From JAKAGZ01 sp963772675 (GTDB lineage: Bacteria; Bacteroidota; Ignavibacteria; Ignavibacteriales; Ignavibacteriaceae), in the NCBI GenBank assembly GCA_963772675.1, contig CAVYYF010000005.1:248001-312000 (forward strand): DNA of 64,000 nt. The letters run 5' to 3'. Below the pieces are notes generated by a model that was not told the DNA's origin, made no database searches, and saw nothing but the letters and a program-made list of their open reading frames with translations. Of this stretch, positions 35,307 to 45,800 are shown piece by piece. The stretch's first letter is position 1. Each line of letters begins with the position of its first letter. A program made the position numbers and the translations under genes.

Positions 35307-35415
35307 AATTATCCTTTGTGGAAAAAATTCACTCTTTTACCAATAACTATATTGGTTGTAGTTATTCCGGTTAATCATTCTTAAATTTCCGGGGCCTAAA
35401 ATTAAAGAGGATATT

Positions 35416-36772
35416 ATGGATTCATTACTTCGCGATGCCGCCGAACGCGCAATTAAATACAGAGAAGAAATTCAGAAACGAAAAGTTGCACCTTCTGAGG
35501 AGGCAATAAAAAATTTAGATCAATTTAATTTTCCGCTTCCGGATGAACCGGTTGATGATAAAAAAGTTATTGAGTTTTTAGATAAAATTGGTTCGCCGGC
35601 AACAATAGGAATTTCTGGCCCAAGATTTTTCGGATTCGTTATAGGTGGTTCTTTGCCCGCAACACTGGCAGCAAACTGGCTTTCATCTGCGTGGGATCAG
35701 AATGCAGGTTTGTTTACTGGTTCTCCTGTCGGAGCTTATCTTGAATCTATTTCTTTAAGATGGCTGCTTGAACTCTTTTCACTTCCGCCGGATTGTGGAG
35801 GCGCTTTTGTAACCGGGGCTTCTATCGCAAACTTTACTTCGCTGGCTGCTGCCAGACATTCTGTTTTGCAAAAAGCAGGCTGGGATGTTGAATCAGACGG
35901 TTTGTTTGGAGCGCCGGACGTTAATGTAATAGTCGGTGAAGATGCACACGTAACAATATTTAAAGCGCTGGGACTTTTAGGAATGGGAAGAAACAGGGTA
36001 ATAAAAGTTCCTGTTGATAGCCAGGGAAGAATGATTGCGGAGTAAAATCCCAAAAGTTAAAGGCCCGACAATTATTTGTGCTCAGGCAGGGAATGTAAAT
36101 TCCGGCGCATTCGATCCGATTGATGAAATTGCCGACATAGCAAAAGAACAAAATGCCTGGCTTCATATCGATGGCGCTTTTGGATTGTGGGCCGCCGTTG
36201 TTCCTGAAAAAGCCCATCTTGTTAAAGGAATTGAAAAAGCGGATTCATGGGCAACTGATGCTCACAAATTGTTGAATGTTCCCTATGATTGCGGACTTGC
36301 TTTTGTTCGTGATGAAGAAGTTTTAAGATCGGCAATGACTCTCACCGCATCTTATCTTCCACAGGAATTCAGAAGAGAGCCTTCACAATTTACTCCGGAA
36401 CTTTCACGAAGATCACGGGGAATAGAAGTCTGGGCCGCATTGTACTCTCTCGGTAAAAAAGGTTTGATTGAAATGGTTGAAAGAACCTGTAATAATGCAA
36501 AATTGTTTGCGGAAGGTTTAACAGTAGCGGGATTTAAAGTTGTAAACGATGTTGTTTTTAACCAGGTGCTTGTTTCATTTGGCGATGCCGAAACCACAAA
36601 CAAAGTGATTAAAGAAATTCAGAATGATGGTACCTGCTGGTGTGGTGGAACAAACTGGCAGGGAAAAACTATTATGCGAATAAGCGTTTCTTCTTGGGCC
36701 ACAACAGAAGAAGACGTGAAGTTAAGTTTAAATGCTATGATCAAAGCTGCGAATAAAGTTAAAAAAGTATAA
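35416..36772 (+). pseudogene. PLP-dependent decarboxylase, one frameshift
   Basis: Two overlapping plus-strand frames form one group II (glutamate/aromatic-amino-acid type) pyridoxal-phosphate decarboxylase of about 451 residues. The first part ends IKVPVDSQGRMIAE at the TAA at 36043-36045; the second continues KIPKVKGPTIICAQAGNVNSG and carries HIDGAFG and the PLP-binding Lys in DAHKLLNVPYDCG. One extra base near 36040-36043 (T, or the G of GAG) accounts for the break. A GAGG ribosome site precedes the start. Substrate unknown; either a decayed gene or a sequencing error. Confidence 0.85.
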
Positions 36773-36788
36773 TAACAGGTATTTTAAG

Positions 36789-37373
36789 CTATACCACCGC
36801 AAAACTTCTTGCTTCATTTGACCAAAGCGGCGCGCTTTTAATTGCAGGGATAACGTCTTCGACATTATTTACAACCGACCACATTAATCCGTGTTTTTCA
36901 CCCATAAACTTTTCAGCAATGCTGTGTTCAAGTAATTTTATAAGATTATCGAAATATCCTCTTGTATTAACAATTATAATTGGCTTGGTAAATATTCCGA
37001 GCCGTTTCCATGTAATTGCTTCCATCAATTCTTCCAGGGTTCCGCAGCCACCGGGTAGTGCAATTGCTGCATCAACTTCTGCAAGCATTAAATTTTTTCT
37101 TTCGTGCATGTTTTTTACAACACGAAGTTCTGTTAGCTTTTTGTGAGCCCATTCAAGGTCAACCATAAACTTTGGGATTATTCCTACCACACTTCCTTTT
37201 TTTGATAAAGCGCCATCTGCAAGATTTCCCATTGAACCTACAGCTCCGCCTCCGTAAACAACTGTGATAGAGTTATCAGAAAGAATTTCTCCCAGCTTAT
37301 ACGCTTCATCAAAATAAGTTTTATCAGCTTTTCTGCTGGATGCACAATAAACACAAACTTTTTCTATTTTCAT
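36789..37373 (-). CDS. LOG-family nucleoside monophosphate phosphoribohydrolase (TIGR00730)
   Basis: A 194-residue member of the LOG family with the full PGGxGTxxE motif (PGGCGTLEELMEAITW, about 108-123) and VVYGGGAVGSMGNLADGA earlier. These enzymes cleave the base from nucleoside 5-prime-monophosphates; in plants and some bacteria this makes free cytokinins, but in bacteria the housekeeping role is often nucleotide clean-up. It follows the EthD-like gene by 5 bases on the same strand. Confidence 0.9.
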   Translation of the reverse strand: MKIEKVCVYCASSRKADKTYFDEAYKLGEILSDNSITVVYGGGAVGSMGNLADGALSKKGSVVGIIPKFMVDLEWAHKKLTELRVVKNMHERKNLMLAEVDAAIALPGGCGTLEELMEAITWKRLGIFTKPIIIVNTRGYFDNLIKLLEHSIAEKFMGEKHGLMWSVVNNVEDVIPAIKSAPLWSNEARSFAVV

Positions 37374-37378
37374 TTTTC

Positions 37379-37711
37379 TTATGAATTTGTTCTGGAAATT
37401 TTTACTTCATTAATTTGTATAATTGGTTGTATATCAGTGTAATTAACAATATCACCTTGCAACTCTGCCGCGTGTGGAGAAAAAGCCTCTATAAAATCTT
37501 CAATGGTTTCAAAATAATAATGGCACATAGCCACAAAATTAGATTCTATTTTTTGTTCATTCAGTTCGATTCCACTTTCTACGGAAACACCCTTAAATCC
37601 TTTAGCGCTTGAAAGAAGTTCAATAGACCGGGGCATATGCTTATTTAGATAATAGTCAAAATCAAATTTATACTTTTCTTTTTTAGGATAAATACTGGAT
37701 ATATTAAACAT
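37379..37711 (-). CDS. EthD-family protein
   Basis: A 110-residue single-domain protein of the EthD dimeric alpha/beta-barrel type, recognised by FDYYLNKHMPRSIELL near the N-terminus and FVAMCHYYFETIEDFIEAFSP. Family members are small, often linked to oxidation or degradation pathways, without one defined reaction. It lies 20 bases after the VOC gene and 5 bases before the LOG gene, so it is within an operon. Confidence 0.85.
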   Translation of the reverse strand: MFNISSIYPKKEKYKFDFDYYLNKHMPRSIELLSSAKGFKGVSVESGIELNEQKIESNFVAMCHYYFETIEDFIEAFSPHAAELQGDIVNYTDIQPIIQINEVKISRTNS

Positions 37712-37731
37712 AATCAGATTTCTCTTCCTTT

Positions 37732-38064
37732 TTATTCTTTAAAAACAGAATGATCTATTTGAAGGAATTCAACAGGGGCACCATTATCTAAAATGAATGC
37801 AACTTTAATACCGGGAGAAGGACTATTCGGCTCAATAATTACTTCCTTTCCTTTTAGCTCTTCTTCAAGGTTATCAACTTCGAAAGCTACGTGGGGAATT
37901 GTTTTTACTACTTCCGGTATGTTACAGTCATCTTCAAAACGCATCCATTCTATTTTGTAGGGGCTTGTATCATAGCCTGATACAAAAATTTTTAGATGCG
38001 GAATGTGTTCTTCATCCGGTCGTTTTTCCTTCGTGGGAATTCCGAGATGATGATATTTTCTCAT
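37732..38064 (-). CDS. VOC/glyoxalase-like protein
   Basis: A 110-residue protein of the vicinal-oxygen-chelate fold, with the opening YHHLGIPTKEKRPDEEHIPH and the later VKTIPHVAFEVDNLEEEL and GAPVEFLQI segments. His residues in these segments could hold a metal. The reaction is not known. It shares one base (TAATG) with the DinB gene that comes before it on this strand. Confidence 0.75.
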   Translation of the reverse strand: MRKYHHLGIPTKEKRPDEEHIPHLKIFVSGYDTSPYKIEWMRFEDDCNIPEVVKTIPHVAFEVDNLEEELKGKEVIIEPNSPSPGIKVAFILDNGAPVEFLQIDHSVFKE

Positions 38065-38570
38065 TAGTCCTTCGCGGGAATTGGTTTCCGTTTCCAGTAA
38101 ACGTAATCTGTTTCAGTCGGTGTTCCACCGGTCATTCTGACAAGCATAGCTATTTGTCCACGATGATACCACGAATGCCCAAATAGTTGAGTTATTATTT
38201 CCTCAATTTTATTCGTATACCACAGATCTTCGGTACTTTTATATTCAAAAATCCGGTTGAATTCTTTTTCGTTAAGTTTATTGAAATAGTCATCCCATAG
38301 CGAATACATTTTATCTGCCATTGTGGAAAGTTCTTCAACTTTAACATTTGTAGGGAATAAATTTTCAGGCTTTTCACCTAAAAAACCAAACCTGTAAAGC
38401 CACAGTATTCTGGCGCCGATTATGTGTGCAAAAAGATCAACTGCTTTCTGAAATTCTTTCGTTTGTTTTCCTACTTCAGGGACAGTATTAAAAGATGCTA
38501 TTGTTTTTGCGTGAGCATCTTTTTCGTATTCAAACCAGGTTTTATATTGTTCTATTGTCTTGTCTTGCAT
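38064..38570 (-). CDS. DinB-superfamily protein
   Basis: A 168-residue four-helix protein. The metal-site His are in LFAHIIGARILWLYR near 47-61 and in FGHSWYHRGQIAMLVRM near 130-146 (HxxxH), followed by the usual GGTPTETDY turn. It is a second DinB-like gene in this window, unrelated in detail to the one at 12592-13137. It is the first gene of the DinB-VOC-EthD-LOG run. Confidence 0.88.
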   Translation of the reverse strand: MQDKTIEQYKTWFEYEKDAHAKTIASFNTVPEVGKQTKEFQKAVDLFAHIIGARILWLYRFGFLGEKPENLFPTNVKVEELSTMADKMYSLWDDYFNKLNEKEFNRIFEYKSTEDLWYTNKIEEIITQLFGHSWYHRGQIAMLVRMTGGTPTETDYVYWKRKPIPAKD

Positions 38571-38610
38571 AATGGTTTTGGCCTTAGATTAAAAACTAAT
38601 ATTAATATTT

Positions 38611-39667
38611 TTATATGAATTTCAAAACCTCATTATAAACCATATCAACATTTAATTCTTTTATGCATTTAAACTTAACGTCATCACGAGAACAAGTAAG
38701 AGGACGTGGAGAATAAATAAAACAGGGAGCGCAATCTAAATTTAGTGTTACAATTTTATGATTCGTTTTCCACGGATGGATATAATTTGGATTTGTCGGC
38801 CCGATTATAACAACAACGTTTAATTGAAGCGCTGAAGCAACATGCATCAGGCTGGAATCATTGGTAACAAAAGTTTTACATCGTTTCATCAGTGCTGCGC
38901 TTTCAGTAAGAGATAAATCAGAGACAGAAATTGCTGAAGAAGAACCAATCATTGATTTTATGTTTTCTTTTAACTCCGTTTCAGTTGGTCCGCCGAATAT
39001 CAAAATCTTGGCATTTTGTTTCTCAATCAGTCTTTTACCAAGCTCAGTAAACTTTTCCGGCTCCCATCTTCGTTTATTTTGATTTTTTAAAACCGCCGTT
39101 CCCGGATGATAACCGATTACGAGATCATTTTCTGAAATATTATTTTTGCTGTAGGAAATTCGTAGCCGCCTTCTCGTCATCGCTATTCAGGTATAATTCA
39201 AAAGGTGGTTCCTCATCGAACTTTTTATTTACCAGTTTTTCTATGAGTTTAATGTTTGTCTGTGCATTGTGAAGAGAATCATTTTCTTTTATTGTAACAT
39301 TGTTCAACCAACCCAGATTTTGAAAATCTTTTCTTAAATAATTAACCGCTGCTCTTTTTTTAGCTCCCAAAAGAAAACTTATAATATTATATTCTTTCCT
39401 GTTTGCGGGATAAACATTAATCGTTAAATCATATTTGCGGTGCATACTAAAGACGTAACTCAAAGATTTTAGGTAACCCTCGTTCATAAAATCGAAGAAA
39501 TGAATTTTATTGATATTAGGGTTTTCTGAGTAAATATCCTGAACGCCTTTAAGCATCGTAAGCAAATCAATTTGAGCATCGGGTAAAGCTTTCCGTAAAA
39601 GTTTGACAGCCGGTGTAAAAATTAATGCGTCGCCAATTCCTGACAGAGCGATTATGAGAATTTTCAT
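38611..39667 (-). pseudogene. Family 9 glycosyltransferase (heptosyltransferase-like), one frameshift
   Basis: Two minus-strand frames make one GT9 enzyme of about 352 residues. The first starts MKILIIALSGIGDALIFTPA, the N-terminal GGIGD-like motif, and ends at the TAA at 39140-39142. The second carries VIGYHPGTAVLKNQNKRRW and VTNDSSLMHVASALQLNVVV, the nucleotide-sugar site. Removing one A from the A5 run (complement of 39143-39147) joins QQ to NNISENDLV. GT9 enzymes add heptose or similar sugars to lipopolysaccharide. It follows the GT117-like gene by 16 bases, so the pair likely shares a transcript. Confidence 0.88.
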
Positions 39668-39683
39668 AAGCTCAAAATTATTT

Positions 39684-42608
39684 TTAGTTTTTAAGGCTAT
39701 CCACTAGCCGCTGATACCTTTTAATATTTAATTTAACATTCGGATCGTTCGGATATAATCGCTCAATCTTTTTCCAGAGATCAAGAAGTTTTGGATTATT
39801 TTTCCTGTCTTGATAGATATTCATCAAAATTCTCAATGCTGTGAGATCGTTTGGATTATCAGCTAATGCTTGCTGCGCTTTTGATTCTGCTACACCTGCA
39901 ATTTCTTCAAATTTATTTATGTCTCCCGCAGCAAAATAAAGATTACCAATTCTTGCATAGTTTTCATAGTCGAGATGTATCGTCTTTTCCGATATCTTAT
40001 TCATCATTGTATCAAGCACGGCAATTGCTTCTGTATTTTGTTTCGAGTCAAGATAATAGTATGCAAGCTTTAAGAAAGCATTGCGGTAAGCGGATGCCAT
40101 TCCCTGTTGATCATTGTCAAAAAAGATATCAGGGTTGTTCATCCCCCTGAATTTAAAGCCTCTTTTGAAATCCTTACTGTAAGATTTGTTTTCTTCCAGT
40201 AGTTCTTTTTTAAGAGCGGGTGCATTGATAAAATTAGCTGATGTTCTTTTTTCAGGTACAAGTCTTGAGGCCATACCTTCAAACTTTGTATAGTCGCTCA
40301 TACCTATCTGTGCAACCGGTGAACTTGAAGAGGCAAAGTAAATCGGTCTTTTGTCGAAATTATCCTGAACTATTTGTTTAACAACCAAATCCTGGATTCG
40401 CACTGCTTTTATATTCCCGTATGTCACAGTGTTATTCATTGTAAAAGTGAAAGAGCCGTTTTTAATAATAGTTGAATCCTGAATATCCATATCACTTGTC
40501 TTCATATCAGGTGGAACCGGGATTGTAATATTAAGGGGACGCCACTGTATGGCATGGAGATTATTGATCTGCTCATCAGTTAACTTAAAGTTTATCTTAC
40601 CTACTCCGTAGGGGTCATTATTTTTTAGCTGCTTTATGTACCAGTGAGTATTGGCAAGACTGAGACAGACTATTTTTACATCACGCCTTACTCCTTCAAC
40701 ATCCTGCAGATACCATAGCGGGAAAGTATCGTTATCGCCGTTAGTAAATAGGATTGCTCTCGGGGCGCAGCTTTGAAGAATGTTGTATGCGTAATCCCAT
40801 GGCAGCCAGTTTTTTGATCTGTCGTGAGTGTAATAGTTTGTCCTAAGCATGTTGAAGGGAATAAATACAACGCCCAGGAAAAGTATTCCAAAGAGAGCGT
40901 GATTTTTAAAAGAATTCCCTTTCAGTTTTTTCTCTAGAAAGTCGATTAATCCTCTTATTCCTATTGTAATCCAGATTCCGAAAACAAAGAAAGCCCCCAC
41001 ATAAAAATAGTCTCTTTCTCTTGGCTGTGGTTGCTGCTGGTTCTGATAAAATGCTGTCAGGTAACCCATAAAAATGAAAAGTACCATAAATATCACAGCC
41101 ATTTTCCAGTCTTTCCTGAAATGGAAATAAATTCCTATCAATCCGATCAGGAAAGGAATTCCGTAAAGTGAGTTGCTTGAATCGCCCGCAAAATGAATAT
41201 TAAAAATTTTCCCGATGACATTGCCTATGCCGTTGAAAGGAGCAATGTCAGGTCCGTCATCCTGTGCCCATCCTTCTCTGCCGGCAAAATTCCAGAGCCA
41301 GTATCTCGTTGTCATATGATTCATCTGATAGCGCCACCAGAAATCGAGATCGCTTTCGTAATTTGTAAAAACACCCTGTTGATTCGGTTCGCTTGCAAAT
41401 CTTCTCTCGAAGATCGGGAAGTCACCGTACTGATCCCTGTTCAGGTAGGAAACTAATTCAGGAAACTCTTTGGGGCTGTTTTCATTCATTGGCGGATCAA
41501 GATTGGCGCGCACAATTACCATTGTGTAAGTTGTAAATCCAAGTAGAATAAATATTAATGACATAAAAACGAGATGCATGGTCCGTTTCTGTTTTTTAAC
41601 GGAATAGTGTATCGCATACCCAAGCAAGCCGAGAATAACGGCAAAAATTAAAATTGCTGTTGTGGAATGATCACCTGAAACACTGGCAATAAATCCCGGG
41701 AGAATTTTTACAATTCCCGGATAGGTGATAAAGAGAGCAGCTCCGCCAATTATAAACGGCATATATATAGAGTTTCTGTTGAATATCTTTTTCCAGAAAG
41801 CACCCATAATAAGAATGCTGATCACGGCCATTATTATTTTAAATTTTGTATCAAAGGCATGAAATTCATCCGGGCTCGGAGGTCTTTTTGCTGTCTGGGA
41901 GCCCCACATAAAGAAAGCTACAATTAATATAACTGCAGCATGACCGAGAAAAATCTTGCCTGAAGTTATTAATTGTTTTTCGTCTCCAACATATTTTGTG
42001 AACATTATCATCATCACTACAGAGACTATCGCAAGTACACTCATCAGGTGTACGCCCGTTGAAATACCGATTAGATAAGCGAGCATTAAAATATATTTTT
42101 CATTGTCCTTGTTATCAGCTTTTTCATGCCACAACATCATAAGATAAGTGATTGCCGAAAAGAGAAGGATGCTTGATGCATAAACTTCTGCTTCCACTCC
42201 GCTGAACCAGAAAGTATCGCTGAAGGAAAAAGCAAGAGCACCAATTGCTGCGGATATATAAGTAGACAATGCATCGATAGTATTTTCAGGTTCCCTGCCT
42301 TTATAATTCCGGATTAGTTTTACGGCGATCAGGTAAAGAAATAATATTGAAAACGCGCTTGCCAAAACAGAAATATAATTTATTCTCAGAGCAATATTGC
42401 CTGCTATCGGCAGCATCGCAAAAATCCTGCCGAGAATGGTAAACAGTGGCGAACCCGGAGGATGCGGTACCTGGAGTGAATATGCTGCTGCAAGAAATTC
42501 TCCCGGATCCCAGAATGAAACTGATGGTTGAACTGTGGAGAATAAAACAATAAAGGAAATAAGGAAAACACAAACGGCAAAAATTCTGTTGACGAGCTTG
42601 TAGTTCAT
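39684..42608 (-). CDS. DUF2723/TMEM260-like (GT117) membrane glycosyltransferase with TPR, copy 1
   Basis: A 974-residue protein. The N-terminal half has many membrane helices; the first outer loop reads SFWDPGEFLAAAYSLQVPHP, with D34 and E37 as the likely catalytic pair, followed by PGSPLF. This is the hallmark of DUF2723 proteins, related to TMEM260, a protein O-mannosyltransferase. The C-terminal third is soluble with YARIGNLYFAAGDINKFEEI-type TPR helices. It may transfer a sugar to exported proteins from a lipid carrier; this is inferred. The ATG at 42608 (MNYKL) matches the start of copy 2 and has GAGG upstream. Confidence 0.88.
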   Translation of the reverse strand: MNYKLVNRIFAVCVFLISFIVLFSTVQPSVSFWDPGEFLAAAYSLQVPHPPGSPLFTILGRIFAMLPIAGNIALRINYISVLASAFSILFLYLIAVKLIRNYKGREPENTIDALSTYISAAIGALAFSFSDTFWFSGVEAEVYASSILLFSAITYLMMLWHEKADNKDNEKYILMLAYLIGISTGVHLMSVLAIVSVVMMIMFTKYVGDEKQLITSGKIFLGHAAVILIVAFFMWGSQTAKRPPSPDEFHAFDTKFKIIMAVISILIMGAFWKKIFNRNSIYMPFIIGGAALFITYPGIVKILPGFIASVSGDHSTTAILIFAVILGLLGYAIHYSVKKQKRTMHLVFMSLIFILLGFTTYTMVIVRANLDPPMNENSPKEFPELVSYLNRDQYGDFPIFERRFASEPNQQGVFTNYESDLDFWWRYQMNHMTTRYWLWNFAGREGWAQDDGPDIAPFNGIGNVIGKIFNIHFAGDSSNSLYGIPFLIGLIGIYFHFRKDWKMAVIFMVLFIFMGYLTAFYQNQQQPQPRERDYFYVGAFFVFGIWITIGIRGLIDFLEKKLKGNSFKNHALFGILFLGVVFIPFNMLRTNYYTHDRSKNWLPWDYAYNILQSCAPRAILFTNGDNDTFPLWYLQDVEGVRRDVKIVCLSLANTHWYIKQLKNNDPYGVGKINFKLTDEQINNLHAIQWRPLNITIPVPPDMKTSDMDIQDSTIIKNGSFTFTMNNTVTYGNIKAVRIQDLVVKQIVQDNFDKRPIYFASSSSPVAQIGMSDYTKFEGMASRLVPEKRTSANFINAPALKKELLEENKSYSKDFKRGFKFRGMNNPDIFFDNDQQGMASAYRNAFLKLAYYYLDSKQNTEAIAVLDTMMNKISEKTIHLDYENYARIGNLYFAAGDINKFEEIAGVAESKAQQALADNPNDLTALRILMNIYQDRKNNPKLLDLWKKIERLYPNDPNVKLNIKRYQRLVDSLKN

Positions 42609-42750
42609 CATTACCTCAATAGAAAAAGGAATCAAAAATTACTTACAATAGCCGTATTTATCAATAAAAAAGGGAAGTTAATAGCTGTAATGGTTGAACT
42701 GATTATAAAAAATTTTAGTTAAATGAAGTAATTAAACAAACCGCAATAGA

Positions 42751-42789
42751 TATAAAAGAAATCCGGGGTTATTATCTTGTCCCGGATTT
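42751..42789 (-). terminator. Terminator of GT117-like copy 2
   Basis: AAATCCGGG (42759-42767) pairs with CCCGGATTT (42781-42789). On the minus strand it is followed by CTTTTATA, and it lies 20 bases past the stop of the 1005-residue gene. It also has a T run on the plus side, so it could act both ways. It separates the two tandem paralogues into two transcripts. Confidence 0.85.
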
Positions 42790-42808
42790 CTTTTTGAAAA
42801 GTGTTTTT

Positions 42809-45800
42809 TTATTTTTTAGACTTATTTAAGCTATCCTGAGCAGCAACAAGCTTTTGGTATTTTACTACATTAGCTCTCACTGTTGGATCTTGTGGATATA
42901 AAGTCTGGATATGTCTCCATAGTTCAAGCAGCTTTCTGTTTTCGCCCAGGTTTTGATAAACGTTCATTAAAACTCTGTAAGGTGAAAGATCTGAAGGATC
43001 ATCTTTAAGATGTTGTTTTGCTTCAGCTTCAACATCTGCAGCAATCTTTTTATATTTTTCCACCTTACCGGCGTTTAAATAAATATTTCCTATTTCCCCG
43101 TAAATCCTGTAATCGAGTTCGATATTGCTTCTTGGTATTTTTGCTTCCATAGTATCCAGAACAGCTACGGCCTTATTATTTTCATTTTTATCCTGATAGT
43201 ATAACGCGAGCCTGATAAATGCGTTTCTGTAATTCTGTAACATTCTCTGGTGGTTATCATCAAAGAAAATATTGGGATTTGCTAATCCACGGAATTTAAA
43301 TCCTCTGTCAAAATCTTTACTATAGCCTTGATTCTCGTGCAACAGTTCCCCTTTCATTGCAGGTTCATTTACGAATTCAACATTTCCGTTTCTCTTTTCA
43401 GGAACGAGACGCATTGCCATCCCTTCAATTTTTAAATAGTCATCAAGTCCTATTCTGGAGTCCTGCGAACAAGTCACAGCAAAATATATCGGCCGTTTCC
43501 ATTTGTTTGCTTCTATAATATCCTTAACCATTATGTCCTGTATTCTGATGGCTTTTATATTTCCGAAATTAACCGTGGGATTCATACGGAAAGTAAGTTC
43601 ACCGTTTTTAATTACAGACGAATCTCTTATATCCATTCCGGCATAACTGGTCTCAGTTTCTGGGGCTGGTGTGTTAGAAAAGTTTCCTGCCGAATCTATT
43701 GTGATTTTTTCTTTAGTATTTATATCAGGAGGTACAGGAATCGTAATGTCCTGTGCTTTCCATTGGACAGGATGTATTTGTTCAATCTGGGCATCAGTTA
43801 AATTCATCGCCACAGTTCCCACGTGGTAAGGATCATTGTGTTTCAGTTCTTCAATGTACCACGGAGTGTTAACAAGACTTAAGCAAACAACTTTTACATC
43901 TCTCCTTACGCCTTCAACATCCTGCAGGTACCAAAGTGGAAAAGTATCATTATCCCCGTTGGTGAATAAAACCGCATCCGGTGCGCAGCTTTGTAAAAGA
44001 TTATATGAATAATCCCATGGCACCCAATTTTTTGATCTGTCGTGAACAAAATAATTTGCCCTGGCCATATTTAATGGTACTGCAACAAACCCAATTATCA
44101 AAAGCGTAAGGATGTATATCTTTTGTTTTGAAAAATCACTGACTTTTTCGTAAATCAAATCAATAAGTCCTCTAAAGCCTAGTGCAATCCATAGGGAAAA
44201 TATCATATATCCGCCGACGTAAAAATAGTCCCTCTCTCTCGGCTGCGGCTGTTGTTGATTCTGATAAAACGCGGTGAGATAACTCATAAAGACAAATAAG
44301 ATGAAGAATAACGAAGCCAGCTTCCAGTCTTTTTTAAAGTGGAAATAAAGTCCTAACAACCCAAATAAGAGCGGTAATGCAAAAAGAGAGTCTTTAGTCT
44401 TACCTGCAAAATGAATATCAAATATTTTTCCAAATGCATTTCCGACTGAGTTAAATGGGGCGATGTTTGGTCCGTCATCCTGTGCCCAACCTTCCCTGCC
44501 AGCAAAGTTCCACAATAAATATCTTGTCATCATGTGATTCATCTGGTATCGCCACCAGAAATCAAGTTCGCTCGAATAGTTGGTATACACTCCCTGTTGA
44601 TATGGTTCGGTGGTAAATCTTCTTTCAAAAATCGGGAAGTCGCCGTACTGCTCTCTGTCAAGGTAAGTAATTAAAGTTTTAATATCTTTTGGATCGTTCT
44701 CATTCATTGGCGGGTCCTGATTTGCGCGTATAATAATCATAGCATATGTTGAAAACCCAAGGAGAATAAAAACAATAGACATAAAAATAAGATGGAGTGT
44801 TTCTTTCTTCGTTTTTATATAATAATGTACTGCGTATATGAGTAAAGCAATAAGTATAAGGAATATGAATAGAGCTGTTGTAACACTGTTACCTGAAATT
44901 GAAGCAAGAAGGGTCGGTAATAATTTTACAATTCCGGGATATGTAAAGAACAATGCAATACCACCAACGAGGACAGGTAGATAAAATGAATTTCTATTAA
45001 AGACTGATTTCCAGAAAGCACCAATGAACAGAGCACTTATAACAGCAATAATCATTTTAAATTTAAAATCAAAAGCCTGGTATTCTTCGGGCGATGGTGG
45101 AGTGGTACTCTTTCTTGATGCCCAGAGAGCCATTGCTATTAAAATTATTACGACAATATGTGCAAGAAAAATAAATCCTGATTTCTTAAACATTTCATCA
45201 TCAATAACATACTTACGCATAATGATCATCATTCCAACTGCAAATATTCCAAGCACGCTCATCAGGTGAACGCCGGTGGAAAGCCCAACAAGGTATGCTA
45301 TCATAAAAATGTATTTCTCATTATCCTTGTAATCAGCTTTCTCGCTCCAGAGCATCATCAGGTAAACAATAGCTGAAAAAAGAAATAAACTTAATCCAAA
45401 AACAATTCCTTCAGATCCGTTGAACCAGAAAGTGTCGCTGAATGAAAAAGCAAGAGCACCAATGGCTGCGGATAAGTAAGTGCCCAGCCCATCCAATAAA
45501 TTTTTGGGTTCTTTACCGCGGTAGTTTGCAATAACTTTAATTATTATCAGGTAGAGAAATAAAATTGAAAAAGCGCTGGAAAGGACAGATACTGTGTTTA
45601 TTCTGTGTCCGATGTTAGCAAATATCGGGATCATAGAAAAAATTCTGTTCAGCAAAAGAAAGAATGGTGTTCCGGGTGGATGCGGTACCTGCAGCGCATA
45701 ACCCGCCGCTGTGAATTCCCCAACGTCCCAGAAGGAAACCGTGGGTTGAGCAGTCATAAATAAGACGGTTGCTGAGATTAAGAAAACAACCGCACCAATG

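Noticed and set aside
35416..36772. Programmed ribosomal frameshift as the reason for the split decarboxylase
   Set aside because: No slippery heptamer or downstream pseudoknot is evident, and this enzyme family is not known to use frameshifting.
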